NCBI GenBank assembly: GCA_028023455.1
Contig: JAQFVV010006708.1
Location: forward strand, 372,001-436,000
Source: Epiperipatus broadwayi
Taxonomy: Eukaryota; Onychophora; Udeonychophora; Euonychophora; Peripatidae
Length of the DNA: 64,000 bases
Direction of reading: 5' to 3'
The notes under the pieces are model-generated. The model was given only the letters and a program-made list of their open reading frames with translations, had not been told where the DNA came from and made no database searches. Shown piece after piece: positions 1 to 11,799 of the stretch (position 1 is the stretch's first letter; every line of letters begins with the position of its first letter). Position numbers and translations under genes: made by a program.

Positions 1-2
1 AT

Positions 3-1249
3 GAAGCACCATTCCAGCAGCGATCATACCCCATTCCATACCAATACCAGGCAGAAGTACAGCAGCAAATCAATAAAATGATTGAATGGCATATTGTCAA
101 GAAAAGCCCTTCAGCCTATGTCAATCCTCTTGTGATTGTAAGAAAAAAAAATGGATCAGTTCGGGTGTGCCTAGATGCACGTGTGCTTAACCAATTAACC
201 ATTCCAGAACGTGATGTGCCTCCACCTGTTCATGAACTTTTGATCAAATTCAAGGGCAAATATATTTTTTTCAACTTTTGACTTGACGGCCAGTTGCTGG
301 CAAATTCCATTGCATACTGATGACCAAAAGTGCACTGCTTTCCGTTTTGAAGGCCAATCCTATGTTTTTGAAAGGATGCCTTTTGGTTTAATTAACAGTG
401 GAGCAGGACTTATTAGGTGTTTGGATAGAATTTTTTCCACTCAATTAAAGAAGAAAATCATTATGTATGTGGATGATATCGTTATTGCGTCTGCAGACAT
501 CTATGAACATTTAAATGATTTGGCTTTATTCTTTTTTGAATGTCATACTAATAATATAAAAATTAATTTGGAAAAATGTACATTGGCAGCCACTGAAATC
601 ACTTTTCTGGGGCATCTGATCAGTGATCAGGGAATTAAACCCCATCCCGATAAAGTTACAGCCATTCAAAATTTTCCTATCCCTAAAACTAAGAAACAGC
701 TTAAATCATTCCTAGGCTTGTGTAACTATTATCACAAATTTTACCAAGATTTTTCCAATGATACCATGTCACTGTCATTATTATTAAAAGGAAATGTGAA
801 ATGGAAGTGAAACACTGAGCATACATTAGAATTTAATAAGATAAAGGCTACATTCCTAAAAAAAAGGTCATTTTAGCTTATCCAGATTTTGGCAAGATAT
901 TTTACTTACAGACTGACAGCAGTAATTTTGGATTAGGAGTAGTTCTATACCAATTAGATGATTTTCAGAAACCTCAAATTTTGTACTTTTTGAGCAGGCG
1001 TCTAAAGGGGCCTGAACTAAATTACTCTGTTACCAAAAAGGAAGCCTTAGCTGTAGTCTGGGCTTTCCAGAAACTCTGTCAATTTTTGCTGGGATCAGAG
1101 GTTGTGATTTTAAGTGATCATAGGAGCTTAGAGTTTCTTAATAAAAGTTATTTAAACAATGAAAGGTTGGTAAGATGGAGTCTTTATCTCCAACAGTTTA
1201 ATACAAAATTCAATATTATGAGGGAGGTAAAAATGTCATAGCAGATGCT
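3..1249 (+). pseudogene. Ty3/gypsy pol remnant: reverse transcriptase and RNase H
   Basis: Part of the pol polyprotein of an LTR retrotransposon, entering the window already inside the reverse transcriptase. Frame 3-281 covers the fingers region (IEWHIVKKSPSAYVNP, then VCLDARVLNQLT). Frame 283-810 carries TASCWQIPLHT, the PFGLINSGAG motif, the catalytic YVDD box at 466-477, and the connection motif FLGLCNYYHKF. RNase H follows from about 840, with QTDSSNFGLG, the VTKKEALAVVWAFQK core and LSDHRSLEFLN. Known family role: RT copies element RNA to DNA in a virus-like particle and RNase H removes the RNA. Breaks: a frameshift in the T-run near 270-283, a TGA at 808-810, a frameshift in the A-run near 855-865, and a frameshift near 1220 where RNase H joins integrase. 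It is therefore non-functional. It is clearly related to the element at 30.6-35.8 kb. Confidence 0.93.
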
Positions 1250-2275
1250 TTGAGCCGTAACTCTGTAGATTCATTGTCTTTTCATCCTAACCATCACAAT
1301 ATTGTAATTACAAATATTGAGTTGGTTACAGATGAAACTATTGAAGGCGATTATAAGAACCTTGCAGTAGAACAGTCTCAAGATGTAAAATTTGGAAGAA
1401 TAATTAAATTACTATCTAATCCTATTGTACCCATAAGCCAGAATAGGAATATTACCCGAATTAAAAGTAGATACAAATTATATCAGGGCATGTTGATGTA
1501 TCAGACTATACCTAACAATGATAGCTCGTGGAAGGTAGTGATACCTAGGTCTATGACTAATCGGCTAATCTTTTATGTTCATTGCAAATATGGTCATTAT
1601 GGCTCACCAAAATTAGAGCACATATTGAAAAAGTATTTTTACTGGTCAAACATGTATGCATCAATTGTAAGTCAATTAAGACACTGTGAGATTTGTCTGA
1701 AGTCAAAACATTCTGGAAAATCATATGCTGGGGTACTTCAACCTATTCTTCCAGGGGAACCTAATGAGATATTATCATTGGACTTCTATGGACCTCTTCC
1801 ACCCTTTAATAAACAAAAATTCATCCTAGTTACCTATGATTTATTTACTAAAAATGTATGTGCATATCCTGTTCCTAGGACTGATGCAAAAAATGTCATT
1901 AAAAGTCTTAGCAATAGTCAATTTCCTTTGGTGGGAAAACCTATGTCTATTCTTACGGATCATGCTACTGCTTTTATTTCCAGCACATGGAGAAAGTGGA
2001 TTAGAAGACAGAATATCCGACATATTATGAGTTCTATAAGAAATCCGCAATCCAATCCATGTGAAAGGGTGATGAGAGAATTGAGTAGGCTATTTCGTGT
2101 CTATGTGAAGGATAATCGCCGGCTGTGGGTAAATAAGTTGCCTGAAGTTATCAATTACATAAACATTACCATGAATAAATCCACAAAATTTGCTCCTATT
2201 AGGCTTCAATTTGGAAGACATGAGCCATTACTGATTAAAACTCCATTACCCATCATTCTAGAAGAAATAAATTAG
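1250..2275 (+). pseudogene. Ty3/gypsy integrase segment of pol
   Basis: Continuous 341-codon frame, the best-preserved part of the first element. It opens with the end of RNase H (ADALSRNS, entered through a frameshift), then a linker. The integrase HHCC zinc finger follows (VHCKYGHYG, then RHCEICLKSK), and then the catalytic core with its three acidic residues: SLDFYGPL, ILTDHATAF and NPCERVMREL. The second Asp and the Glu are separated by 34 residues, as in some gypsy clades that have NPxER where others have NGxxER. Integrase would join the element's cDNA to chromosomal DNA. No stop interrupts this segment, but the pol around it is broken and the 5' part lies outside the window, so it is annotated as part of a dead element. 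Confidence 0.92.
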
Positions 2276-2315
2276 TGATCTTGATATAGAAAAAGCCAGA
2301 CGGAATTTAAGAAAA

Positions 2316-2567
2316 ATGAGCCAAAAGCGCTCTAAACAGTATAAAGGTAAACCACATCCTTTTAAGGTCGGAGATTTTGTATTTGTCCGTACTCCTCATG
2401 TTAGCAACTTAAAGAAAATCGAATTTAGAAAATTTTTAAGCTTATATAATGGACCTTTCATGATTGAAAGCCAGTTGGGAGAGAATGCATTTATGCTCTC
2501 AACCCCTGAAGGAATCCGAGGCACCTACAATGCACATAGTTTGAAACCTGTACCTTCAATAAATTAG
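2316..2567 (+). pseudogene. Ty3/gypsy integrase C-terminal tail (GPY/F-like)
   Basis: Short frame continuing pol after a stop/frameshift at about 2275-2315. It reads KRSKQYKGKPHPFKVGDFVF, then YNGPFMIESQLGENAFML and HSLKPVPS. This matches the end of gypsy integrases: a basic stretch, a VGDxVxVR strand, a YxGPFxI element and a closing HxxxLKP motif. No chromodomain is visible after it, and the stop codon is followed at once by non-coding, G-rich DNA leading to the polypurine tract. It helps fix the 3' end of the coding region of this element. Confidence 0.8.
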
Positions 2568-2705
2568 GGGGATTTATATCATGTAAATGTTATACCATAT
2601 TAAGATTGATGATAAATTATAGATAGGATAATAAAAATAGTGACTTATGATGTACCTTAGTAGAATTTGATGAAATGGAATTCTGAAGAAAGATAAATTT
2701 TTTCC

Positions 2706-2715
2706 ATAGGGGGGG
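2706..2715 (+). other. Polypurine tract of the first Ty3/gypsy element
   Basis: A run of seven G preceded by ATA sits directly before TGTAAACTGTAACC. In LTR retrotransposons an RNase-resistant purine tract primes plus-strand DNA and abuts the 3' LTR, which starts with TG. Position just downstream of the pol stop supports the call. Confidence 0.6.
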
Positions 2716-5700
2716 TGTAAACTGTAACCATATATTTTAGTATAAAATATAATAATTGATGTAACTGGTATAAAAATTTCTCTGTCTTCTTTTGGTGATT
2801 TGATTGGCTTGATTTGCACTTTGAACAGATTACTCTCTTATATTCAAAATAATTTATTAGAGAGAATGGGTAATATTTTGCCTTACTTGCTGTCTGTATT
2901 ATTTTAATAAATTTAATTGCTTCTTTCCAAATACTAATTCATATCAAAATGTTTAACTTTTTAAAATTTTGACAACGCATTAAATTTGGTAAAATATTAT
3001 TAAAAATAATAATAATTTTTATTTGTTTAAAATGGTCTTAAAAATTATTTCCATTGAATTAAAAAAACCATTTGTTCAACTAAATTTAATTATTAAAAAT
3101 AAATACAGTAATTACGTATGCGTTTCAATGTAAAAAAGAAAGGAGCGCGAACTAAAAAAAAAGATCGTCTGATAGTGTTGCTTTTGGGGAAGAAAGAAAA
3201 GAAAATGGAAAAAGGCAAATGGTGTAAATATGATAAGCTTATTTTAAAATAGTTAACAAGTAAACGGATTACCACAAAGTTTTCTATAAACGTAAAAATA
3301 ACATAGTGGTATTTAATAATAAGATGAATTGCTAAATTTAAAAGTCTGTTCAAGTCGGCTAGCCAGGTGGATCAAATCGCCAGTAATAATTTTCCAATAT
3401 TACATTTGAAATATGTCGGAGCTTTCCAGTTTAAAAGCAGAATTAATTGCAAGATTTTGGTATGTTTTAAAATATTTATTATTCTACAATTTGGAAAAAT
3501 TAAATAAGTATTTTAATTACAGAAGTTTTATAAATATGAAAATTTGCTTTTTAAAAAAGAAGAAGTTTAAATTAAAGTAAAATATTAAAGTTATTAACAT
3601 AGTTTAATATTTCCGTTTATAATTTTAATAAAAAAATACAGTATTGATTGATATTTAACTTTGCAATGCCAGTAATATATTTGCTAGTTAATTTGTTTAC
3701 CATTTGGATAATAAAAACAGTCTTCAAATAATTAATCAAAGCTATTTTCTAATTTTATCGTCAGTTTGGAATGATTAAATTAATTGCTATAATTAGTATT
3801 CCTAGATTTAAGCGTGGATAAATAAATATTAGCATGGATGTGATAAACTTGGAACAGTTTTAATAGAGAAATGTAGAAATTAATAACTTATGAAAAAACA
3901 TTTTCATTTAAACTCTGCATGTCATGTTTTGGAATTGTTTCATGTTTATGGAGCCACGTAAAATCGTTAATCTAATAGTGCTTATAATAACTAATACAAA
4001 TGGATAAAATTACATGTATGGAATTCAACTATAATTGTAGCTATTACTTCGTATATTTATTGTTCGACACATCGTACATGGATTTCACGGATCATATTTG
4101 TAGTTATAAAATGCTATACAATTTAATTTGTGATACACACACCTGCTAGAATTCATGTATTGAACTATAATATGCTATACATTTAATTTATATCACACAC
4201 ACACCTGTTAGATTTTATGTATTTGATGAATAATGCATTACTTTAATTTTATCGTTAGATGAACTTGCATGTGAAGTTCATAAGTTATATTTTATTAAGT
4301 TTAAATTAATAGGGGTTGAATAAAATACTTATTCAAGAGAATAGCGCTTGTGAAAAAGCTTGAAAAGTACTAAATGAATTTATGAGATGTATCAATTTTT
4401 ATGAGGTATTTTGTGAGTCTTTCCAGATTTCTATTCCTATACTAATATTACTTATATTATATTACATATGTTTTATTTTAAGCAAGATAAGTTAGTACAT
4501 TAGTTGTCCTGATTAGTGTAACATTTTATTATGCAAGAACCCACATTTGTTAAAATGTTAGTGTTTTCTGAATGGTCAGAATAACTGAGGAGGATGATTT
4601 TGCACTTTAATGTGAAGTAAATAATAATGTTGTTTTATAATGTTAAAAGGCATTAATCTCTGCCGGTGGTTAATCCGCAGATTACTTAATTGCCATTTTT
4701 GTATTTTACACTCATTCCTGTGCTGGTGGTTAATCCGCGGAATTGTGTAATTATACTTATTACTTTATGATGGTGTATAAATCCACAAAGTGTTTAGTGT
4801 TATTTAATTCCTATGTGTAGATGAATGCATCCACAGGAATATGGTTTTACTTCATAGATATAAGTTGGGCAAAGTATTTTAGTTATTCTGCTAAATCATC
4901 TTCCATTTGTAAGTATAATTTATAAGTTAGATTATTAAATTGTAGCAGGACATTCTATTCAAGTTACCTCATAATAATTAACTGTTGGTTGATTATTATT
5001 TACCTGAATGTAAGTTTAAATTTTCACTTTATTTAATGATTGCATTATAGCTAAATCCTACAGATATAATATTATTTATTATATTATTATAAGTTTACAG
5101 TATAGATTTGTTGAATCTGGAAATGACATTAGATGTTTCATGAGTTGATGTTGAATTTAATATAATTTCCTCAATACATTCATTATATCAAATTGAAATA
5201 TAAGGTATGATTAGGTTTTTAAAAAAACGTACCTATGATATGTTATTGAAGAAAGTTGATGGAATTATAATTTATTTATTTTATTTGTTTATTTGTGTCT
5301 TTAATTATAACATTGGAATTAATTACTTATTATTCATAAATTTGTAAATAAACATTGATTTATAATTAAACTTACTGTGCCGTTGCTATTTGTCATTCGT
5401 AAAATCAGAAATCACAAACCTTGGATAGAGCATATATTGAAGTACATACTATCGTCAACATGATATAAGAGTTTAGTGATATTTTGAGAAAACATTTGGA
5501 TGCTTTTCGTCTTTGGTAGTTTATGATGTGTAAGGTACAATAAAATCCCATTTACCTTTTCCATCATTTTAGCTTTGCGTAGTTGATTCTAGTATACAAT
5601 ATAAATTAATTATTAAACTTGTAAACAGATTTACCAGATAATGACATGATTGAATATATTTACTTCATGTTTTTAAATTGTCATTTGTCAGTATAATAAG

Positions 5701-6228
5701 AGTCTCAGTAATATAGTAAACTATAAAAAAAGAACCCAAGTATTTATGTTTATTTATTGCAAAGCTTTACCTGGACTAGCATTTGTATTAGAAATCATAT
5801 AGATGGTTTAAAATTTCATAATCTTATGTAATTCCACAAATTATGCCATCTTGTACATGGTCGGCCATCGGGTCTCATACAATGAAAATCGCAAATAAAG
5901 GTTTGAAAGATAATAACATTACATACTTATAATTTGTTTAATGTATTTTATCATACTACTATGATAGGTCTTCGCGGTACACCCTGGCTGCGATCAAATT
6001 AAATCATAAAAAGTTTATGTTATATCATTGGTTTGGTCTGTGGTAAGTTGCTACAGATGTTGGTTGTGGTCTTTGGTGCATAATATAGATAGCATGATAT
6101 GCTTTTGCTTACAGTTCTTAATAGCTGACAATGTGCAGCGGGAATTGATCGGTGATCGAGGTTATAATTCTTAACGCACTTATGTTTTGGTGATATTATG
6201 TAGTTGGGACAACAATCGAACGGTTACA
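2716..6228 (+). repeat. Probable 3' LTR of the first Ty3/gypsy element (about 3.5 kb)
   Basis: The left boundary is set by the polypurine tract and starts TGTAAACTGTAACC. The right boundary is inferred: GGTTACA at 6222-6228 is the inverse of TGTAACC near the left end, and the next repeat begins at 6242. The partner LTR lies outside the window, so the boundary cannot be confirmed. A 2.17-kb LTR in the related second element makes a very long LTR plausible. The interval has no coding frame of note and is strongly AT-rich. It contains four successive stem-loops at 4654-4840. Confidence 0.45.
4654..4840 (+). repeat. Row of four imperfect stem-loops with a shared loop
   Basis: Four consecutive hairpins, centred near 4669, 4728, 4776 and 4823. 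Stems: TAATCT/AGATTA, ATTCC/GGAAT, ACTTT/AAAGT and ATTCCT/AGGAAT. Loops share a GGTG...ATCC core (GGTGGTTAATCC in the first two, GGTGTATAAATCC in the third, a longer GTG...ATCC version in the fourth). Spacing is about 59, 48 and 47 nt. They look like diverged tandem copies in which the stem has changed but kept pairing. Confidence 0.6.
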
Positions 6229-6241
6229 ATATATATATAAA

Positions 6242-7498
6242 TGTCCCAAACTGATCCAAATCTAGACCATGATTGAGACTAAGTGGCTTACTATTAGAAG
6301 TCAGTTATTACACTAAACGCCTACCCTCCATTTCAATAGTTACTCAATCCTTAAAACTTTTCATTTGTACTTTCTAAATCATTTCTATATTCTATTTTGA
6401 TAAAAATTTCTGGGGTTCATTCATGGGATTATTATTATTTTTACCCTCTCCCAATAGTCTTGAAAACTTCATCAAAATTTAGTTAAAAAAAAAAACCTCT
6501 GTGAAAAAAAATTCAAAATACAAATATAAACAATTACATATTCTAAATAAATTAATTATGCAATATATACATAAACATTATAAACATACATAACAAAAAA
6601 CCCTTCTTTTGTCGCAACTTATAGTTTATGGCTGCTTAAATATAATCCAAAATAGATATGTTTAAAGTTCACCAATCTATAGTTCAATCAATAACAAAGT
6701 TTCTGTTACCCTGATCAACCAGTGTACATCCATACGAGTTTCTCCTTATCCCTTGGGAGTTAATTCTCTGCAGAAAAGTTTGTTCCCTGGCTAGCTTGTT
6801 TTCTGCTATGCAGTTTGGTGTTCCATGAGATGGTTTTCTGGTTTGCTAAAAATCGATAAATCAAGCAATGTCCCAGCTGGGGATGGATTCTATTCGTCTA
6901 GCCTTCAATCATTTTTATTTCCATTTTCTCTATATAATAGTTCTTTTCTTTTTATTAAAAAAAAAACTAATAAGCTAATGAATTATACAATAGGTTTTTC
7001 TTTCTATTTATAGTCTTTTTTATCCATTGTCCTTTTATTAGATCACGTTTCCCCCAGTTATTGCATTTCTTTAATTCTTTTTTTGTTTTTAACACCTTCC
7101 AACTATAAGCCATGACAATAAAATTAATTACAATTCTTTTCCCCTTCCCCTCTCTTCAGATTAAAAAATTTAATTAAAATTGTTTTCCAAAAACAAAAAA
7201 ATATTTTATTATTTTTTTGCTTTTAATATCACTTTCGATGTAATCTCTCAATCCAATTAAAAAAACAACTAATCTACCATTTTGCCTTTTCTTTTCGTTC
7301 TCTTTTTTTTTTATCCCAATTAAAAAACTAATAAATAATACCAAAAACCTACTATAAAAAAACTAATAAATAATACCAAAAAAAACTTTCTATATACACA
7401 GCATTTATTTTTTATTTTATACGTAATATACATATGTGTAGATATGTAATTTACATACACAGAAAATATAACATGAGCCGCTCGTAATTATCGGCTCA
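6242..7498 (-). repeat. LTR copy A (3' LTR) of a gag-only element
   Basis: 1257-bp direct repeat, matched along its length by 9230-10477 with point differences and small indels. On the minus strand it starts TGAGCC and ends GGGACA, so it obeys the TG...CA rule. A purine-rich tract lies just outside the starting end and a broken gag lies beyond, which marks this as the 3' LTR of a minus-strand element. Its starting end is a hairpin, 7473-7480 with 7492-7499. It contains several short poly-A/T blocks but no coding frame of note. Confidence 0.7.
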
Positions 7499-7512
7499 TT
7501 GCATTCCTTCCC
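7499..7512 (-). other. Polypurine-tract-like site beside LTR A
   Basis: On the minus strand this reads CGGGAAGGAATGCAA directly before the TGAGCC start of the LTR. A purine-rich stretch in this position fits a plus-strand primer and fixes the orientation of the element. Confidence 0.45.
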
Positions 7513-7544
7513 GATAAGAAAAAAACACTTTAATTACTCCATGA

Positions 7545-8622
7545 AGGCTTGCCTGTAAATTTTCTTATTCTGTTACCTTTTCCACTAGGTTCATTACTAT
7601 TTTCACACCTAATCTTAGAATCTTCCCCTTCTTCTGTATTATTATACTCCATATCAAGTAACATTTCTGTGGCTTCCTCGATCGATAGATGTCAATTTTC
7701 TGCCAGTTTCTGCTGTACTCCTGAAGGAAGGTTATACCTTGTAGTTCTCACTATTTCAAATTGGTCCATTGAATAAGCTTCCAATGTGCTTAATTTTGCA
7801 GCTTGACACTGGAAGAACTGACTTACATTCCATTTTTGTCAGGTTTATATTTCTCTCACGATATTTTTATGCGTATCGCCTCTTGTTTTTTCACACCCCA
7901 GAACACCTGTAAAATCATGTTTCAATATCCCAAGAAAGATTTGGGTCTGTAATTTACAGCTTTCCACCATTCCTATGTGGGACCATGTAAATAGCTCGCC
8001 ACTATGATAATTTTTTCTGCTTCCTCTGACCTATGGAAGTCAAAGAAATCTTGGAAACTATTCAAATAATCAAATGGGCTTTCTTCCTGGTCTCCTTTAA
8101 ACCCCTTTAAATAAATAAACTTGGCTAACGCCATTCTGCTGAGGCTATTTTCCTCAGGTTCATTCAGTTTTTTTTTCCATTTACTTTCCTCTGTATCTAT
8201 CATCATCCACTTCTTTTGTGGGTTTACTTTTATTTGTTCTAGTTGTTCTTCCCCTTCTTTTTATCTCTCACTATCCTTATGGGCTTCAACATCTGTTTTA
8301 CTTAAATTCACTTCTATATCTGATCTGTTTTCTTTATTCTCTTTTAAATCATTTATCTCTTTTTTCATGTCTTTGCTCATTTTTTAATCTCTTTCATTTC
8401 TTTCCAGTCTTCTTCTATCATACCTTTAATCTCCTTTATTTCTTTCTGGTTTTCCAAAACTATTCTTTTTAGGTCATTAATAGCTCCCAGTATCTCTTCC
8501 AACTGACACTGGTTGAAGTTCCTGAATGGCACTACTGGGCTTTCCACTACACATTTGTCCTCACTCATTTTTATTTTGTCTTTTTTTATTCTACACTTAA
8601 TTCTAAATCCTCCCCCAACCAA
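7545..8622 (-). pseudogene. Broken retrotransposon gag (only gene of the element)
   Basis: Minus-strand gag-like coding remnant. The first frame (8622-8377) is a charged, probably coiled-coil N-terminus (LEEILGAINDLKRIVLENQ, then repeated KEIK/EMKEIK). After a frameshift, the next frame runs through a stop at about 8263 into a capsid-like stretch at 8206-7973 (LAKFIYLKGFKGDQEESPFD, then EKIIIVASYLHGPT, the usual capsid helix). Further frame changes lead to a C-terminal part (YNLPSGVQQKLAEN, then EEATEMLLDMEYNN) that stops near 7545, right beside the polypurine tract. No protease, RT, RNase H or integrase lies between the LTRs, so the element could only have moved using proteins of another element. 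The gag assignment rests on helix patterns and position, not on a CCHC knuckle, which I could not find. Confidence 0.65.
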
Positions 8623-8639
8623 GATACCAACTCTCTGAT

Positions 8640-9229
8640 CTTATCTAAAACCACACCTCACCTATCTCACAACTCCTATCTCTGGCTGTTTACTATTCTC
8701 ATAAGCCCTAACATGTTGGGTAAACCATTTTCTATCTTTCTCCCATGTGCCCACTGGGAATTATAATTTTTTTTAAATAAAGCTGGAATCGTTATCATAT
8801 GAGGGTGCCACTAGGAATAACCTAGAGCCATAAAATTAAGAGAATCTTATACTCGCAGCTGTTAATTTGTATTCGTATGATATAGACCCAGCAAAATTCC
8901 CCTCTTTACCATTCTATTTTTAATATGTACAGATGCGATAATAGGTTTTATTATCACATATAAATGCTAAAGGAACAAACAAGTACACTTTTATAAGTTT
9001 CAATTAATAATACGCTTTATTATAATTTACTTTTCTTTTATTCAAGACTATTTGTAAAACAAATCACTAATAATCCCCCCTCTCCCTTTCTCCTTTCTAT
9101 ACTCTTCACATAACTAACATAATCGTTCTTTTTTTCTTTTTATAAAAGAAAAAAAAGAAACAAAGGTGAAGAGTAATGTATGTATTTCATTCTTGAAGGA
9201 ACATGTGCTTTTATTTATATATATTTAAG
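8640..9229. other. Leader between LTR B and gag; no gene seen
   Basis: AT-rich interval between the 5' LTR and gag of the minus-strand element. I see no coding frame and no convincing tRNA-primer site next to the LTR end. Confidence 0.5.
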
Positions 9230-10477
9230 CATCCCAAACTGATCCAAATCTAGACCAGGATAGAGACTAAGTGGCTTACTATTAGGAGTCAGTTATTACC
9301 TAAACCCCTTTCCTCTCTTTCAATAGTTACTCAACCCTTAAAACTTTTTGTTTGTACTTTCTAAATCATTTCTATATTCTATTTCGATAACAATTTCTGG
9401 GATTCATTCATGGGATTATTATTATTTTTACCCTCTCCCAATAGTCTTGAAAACTTTGTTAAAATTTAGTTAAAAAAAAAACCTCTGTGAAAAAAAATTC
9501 AAAATACAAATATAAACAATTACATATTCTAAATAAATTAATTATGCAATATATACATAAACATTATAAACATACATAACAAAAAACCCTTCTTTTGTCG
9601 CAACTTATAGTTTATGGCTGCTTAAATATAATCCGAAATAGATATGTTTAAAGTTCACCAATCTATAGTTCAATCAATAACAAAGTTTCTGTTACCCTGA
9701 TCAATCAGTGTACATCCATATGAGTTTCTCCTTATCCCTTGGGGGTTGATTCTCTGCAGTGAACTTTGTTCCCTGGTTAGCTTGTTTTCTCCTACATGTT
9801 TTGGTGTTCCATCAGATGGTTTCCTGGTTTGATAAAATAGAAGAATCGAGCAAGGTCCCGGCTGGAGATCGATTCTATTCGTCTAGCTTTCAATCATTTT
9901 TATTTCCATTTTCTCTATATAATAGTTCTTTTCTTTTTATTAAAAAAAAAACTAATAAGCTAATGAATCCTACAATAGGTTTTTCTCTCTATAGTCTTTT
10001 TTATCCAATGTCCTTTTATTGGATCACGTTCCCCTCCAGTGATTGTATTTCTTTAATACTGTTTTTGTTTTTAACACCTTCCAACTATAAGCCATGACAA
10101 TAGAATTAATTACAATTCTTTTCCCCCTCTCCTCCCTTCACATTAGAAATTTTAATTAAAATTGTTTTCCAAAAACAAAAAAATATTTTATTATTTTTTT
10201 GCTTTTAATATCACTTTCGATGTAATCTCTCAATCCAATTTAAAAAAATAACTAATCTACCATTTTGCCTTTTCTTTTCTTTGTCTTTTTTTATCCCAAT
10301 AAAAAAACTAATAAATAATACCAAAAACCTACTATAAAAAAACTAATAAATAATACCAAAAAAACTTTCTATATACACAGCATTTATTTCTTATTTCATA
10401 CCTAATATACATATGTGTAGATAAGTAATTTATATACACAGAAAATATAACCTGAGCCACTTGAAATTATTGGCTCA
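9230..10477 (-). repeat. LTR copy B (5' LTR) of the gag-only element
   Basis: Direct repeat of 6242-7498, with shared landmarks in the same order (GGCTTACTATTAG..GTCAG, the CCCTCTCCCAATAGTC block, GTTTCTCCTTATCCCTTGG, and long poly-A stretches). Its TGAGCC end is again a hairpin, TGAGCCA at 10453-10459 pairing with TGGCTCA at 10471-10477. The stem has one base pair changed on both sides relative to copy A. Three bases separate this end from the next repeat family, which begins at 10481. Confidence 0.7.
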
Positions 10478-10480
10478 ATA

Positions 10481-11799
10481 GCAAAGATTTGAAATTATCT
10501 TTGCAGACTGATAAGCTAAAATTATACCTATAAATACTCGCAGTTTTGAGTTATTTGGCATATTAAATACATATAAAATTAAAATGATAAAATTATAGAA
10601 TAAATTGAATAGATTAGAAATAGGCATAAAAAACCCCAGAAAATTTATACATTTAGTTTAAAATAGATTATTAGAGTTTTACATTTTAAAAAAGAATTCA
10701 ATATCACAAGTTTTACAATCAGACAAGATTTAAACATTAGCATTTAACAGTTTCCTTTGCAGATTTTAGAAAAGTTGCTTGAAAAGGTAGGTTTAATAAA
10801 TAGACAGCTTTTAAAATAAAAAATTAAAAGTCACAGTTTATCAACAGAGCTCTGAGAGAGAATTTATCAATTTACCAGTCCGTTGTTTTTCATTGCAATT
10901 CTGGGAACTTGGGGTGATAATAAGATGACATTTTGACAATGATTTAAAGTTAATGGAGGTTTTTTTCACCAGCTGCTTTGCTGGTGTATGGCATTATGTT
11001 TATTGGACCAAAGTTCTTTCCATCCCCGGCAAGGAGAGAGAGGTAAGTGATTGCCCGACTACCCCACCATTTTGAAGATAAAACAAACATGGGTTCTGTT
11101 TACAATTCACTTATATATATGATTGATCCTTGGCAACAAAACTTTAAGTATTTATATTTTTCTAACTCTGGCCACCTGTTTATTTTTACAAGCTTGTCCG
11201 TAGCTGAAAAGTCCATTTATTTATTTTAGGAAAACATATTCAATTGCTAAAACTAGCTGAAAAACAATTTTAATGATGACAACAGATTTAGATTTTGTTT
11301 TTCCACTTTTTTTCTCCTGAAATTTATTGTGACAATGCTATAAAATTCTGTGAATTGTTATTAACATTTTATATTTACAAAATCAAGTTCACGCTATTTT
11401 ATGATTATTGTGTGACCTAATTTTAAGAGTTGTCTACAAAAAAACTAAGTTGCTTTGATAATTAGTATAAAACTAATTTTATTACTACACATGTAGAATA
11501 ACAATGGAAATGGCTTCTATACATATGCAATTTTAATAATACAACAATAAAATTGGCTAAATAATTTCAACTAAAATATTTCTTAAACTAGAAATATTTT
11601 TAAAATGAATATATATCTGTAATATATACATATACTATTAAATTACAGACTTACCATTTGCATATATATACATGATTCTGCATATATAGTAATTTGAAGT
11701 TGTTTAAATGGGTACTCTGAGAGGGTTTAAACCTGGCATATGGATAGGTGTGGGGGTAAAATGTGTGAAACAGGTGGGTGGATGAAACTGACTGTTTCA
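10481..11799 (-). repeat. Long direct repeat C1 (probable 3' LTR of a second element)
   Basis: About 1.32 kb, matched by 17601-18973. It begins with hairpin GCAAAGAT/ATCTTTGC (10481-10488 with 10497-10504) and ends near TGTTTCA at 11799. On the minus strand the right end starts TGAAAC and is preceded by a GGGAATA purine run, which fits an LTR in minus orientation. The left end is not CA, so LTR status is likely but not proven. A short conserved frame at 11047-11229 recurs in C2 but looks incidental. Confidence 0.6.

Noticed and set aside
2574-2819. Minus-strand 81-codon frame after the integrase
   Set aside because: Lies across the polypurine tract and LTR start; no protein features.
8121-8472. 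Plus-strand Ser/Phe/Leu-rich frames
   Set aside because: Antisense shadows of the minus-strand gag.
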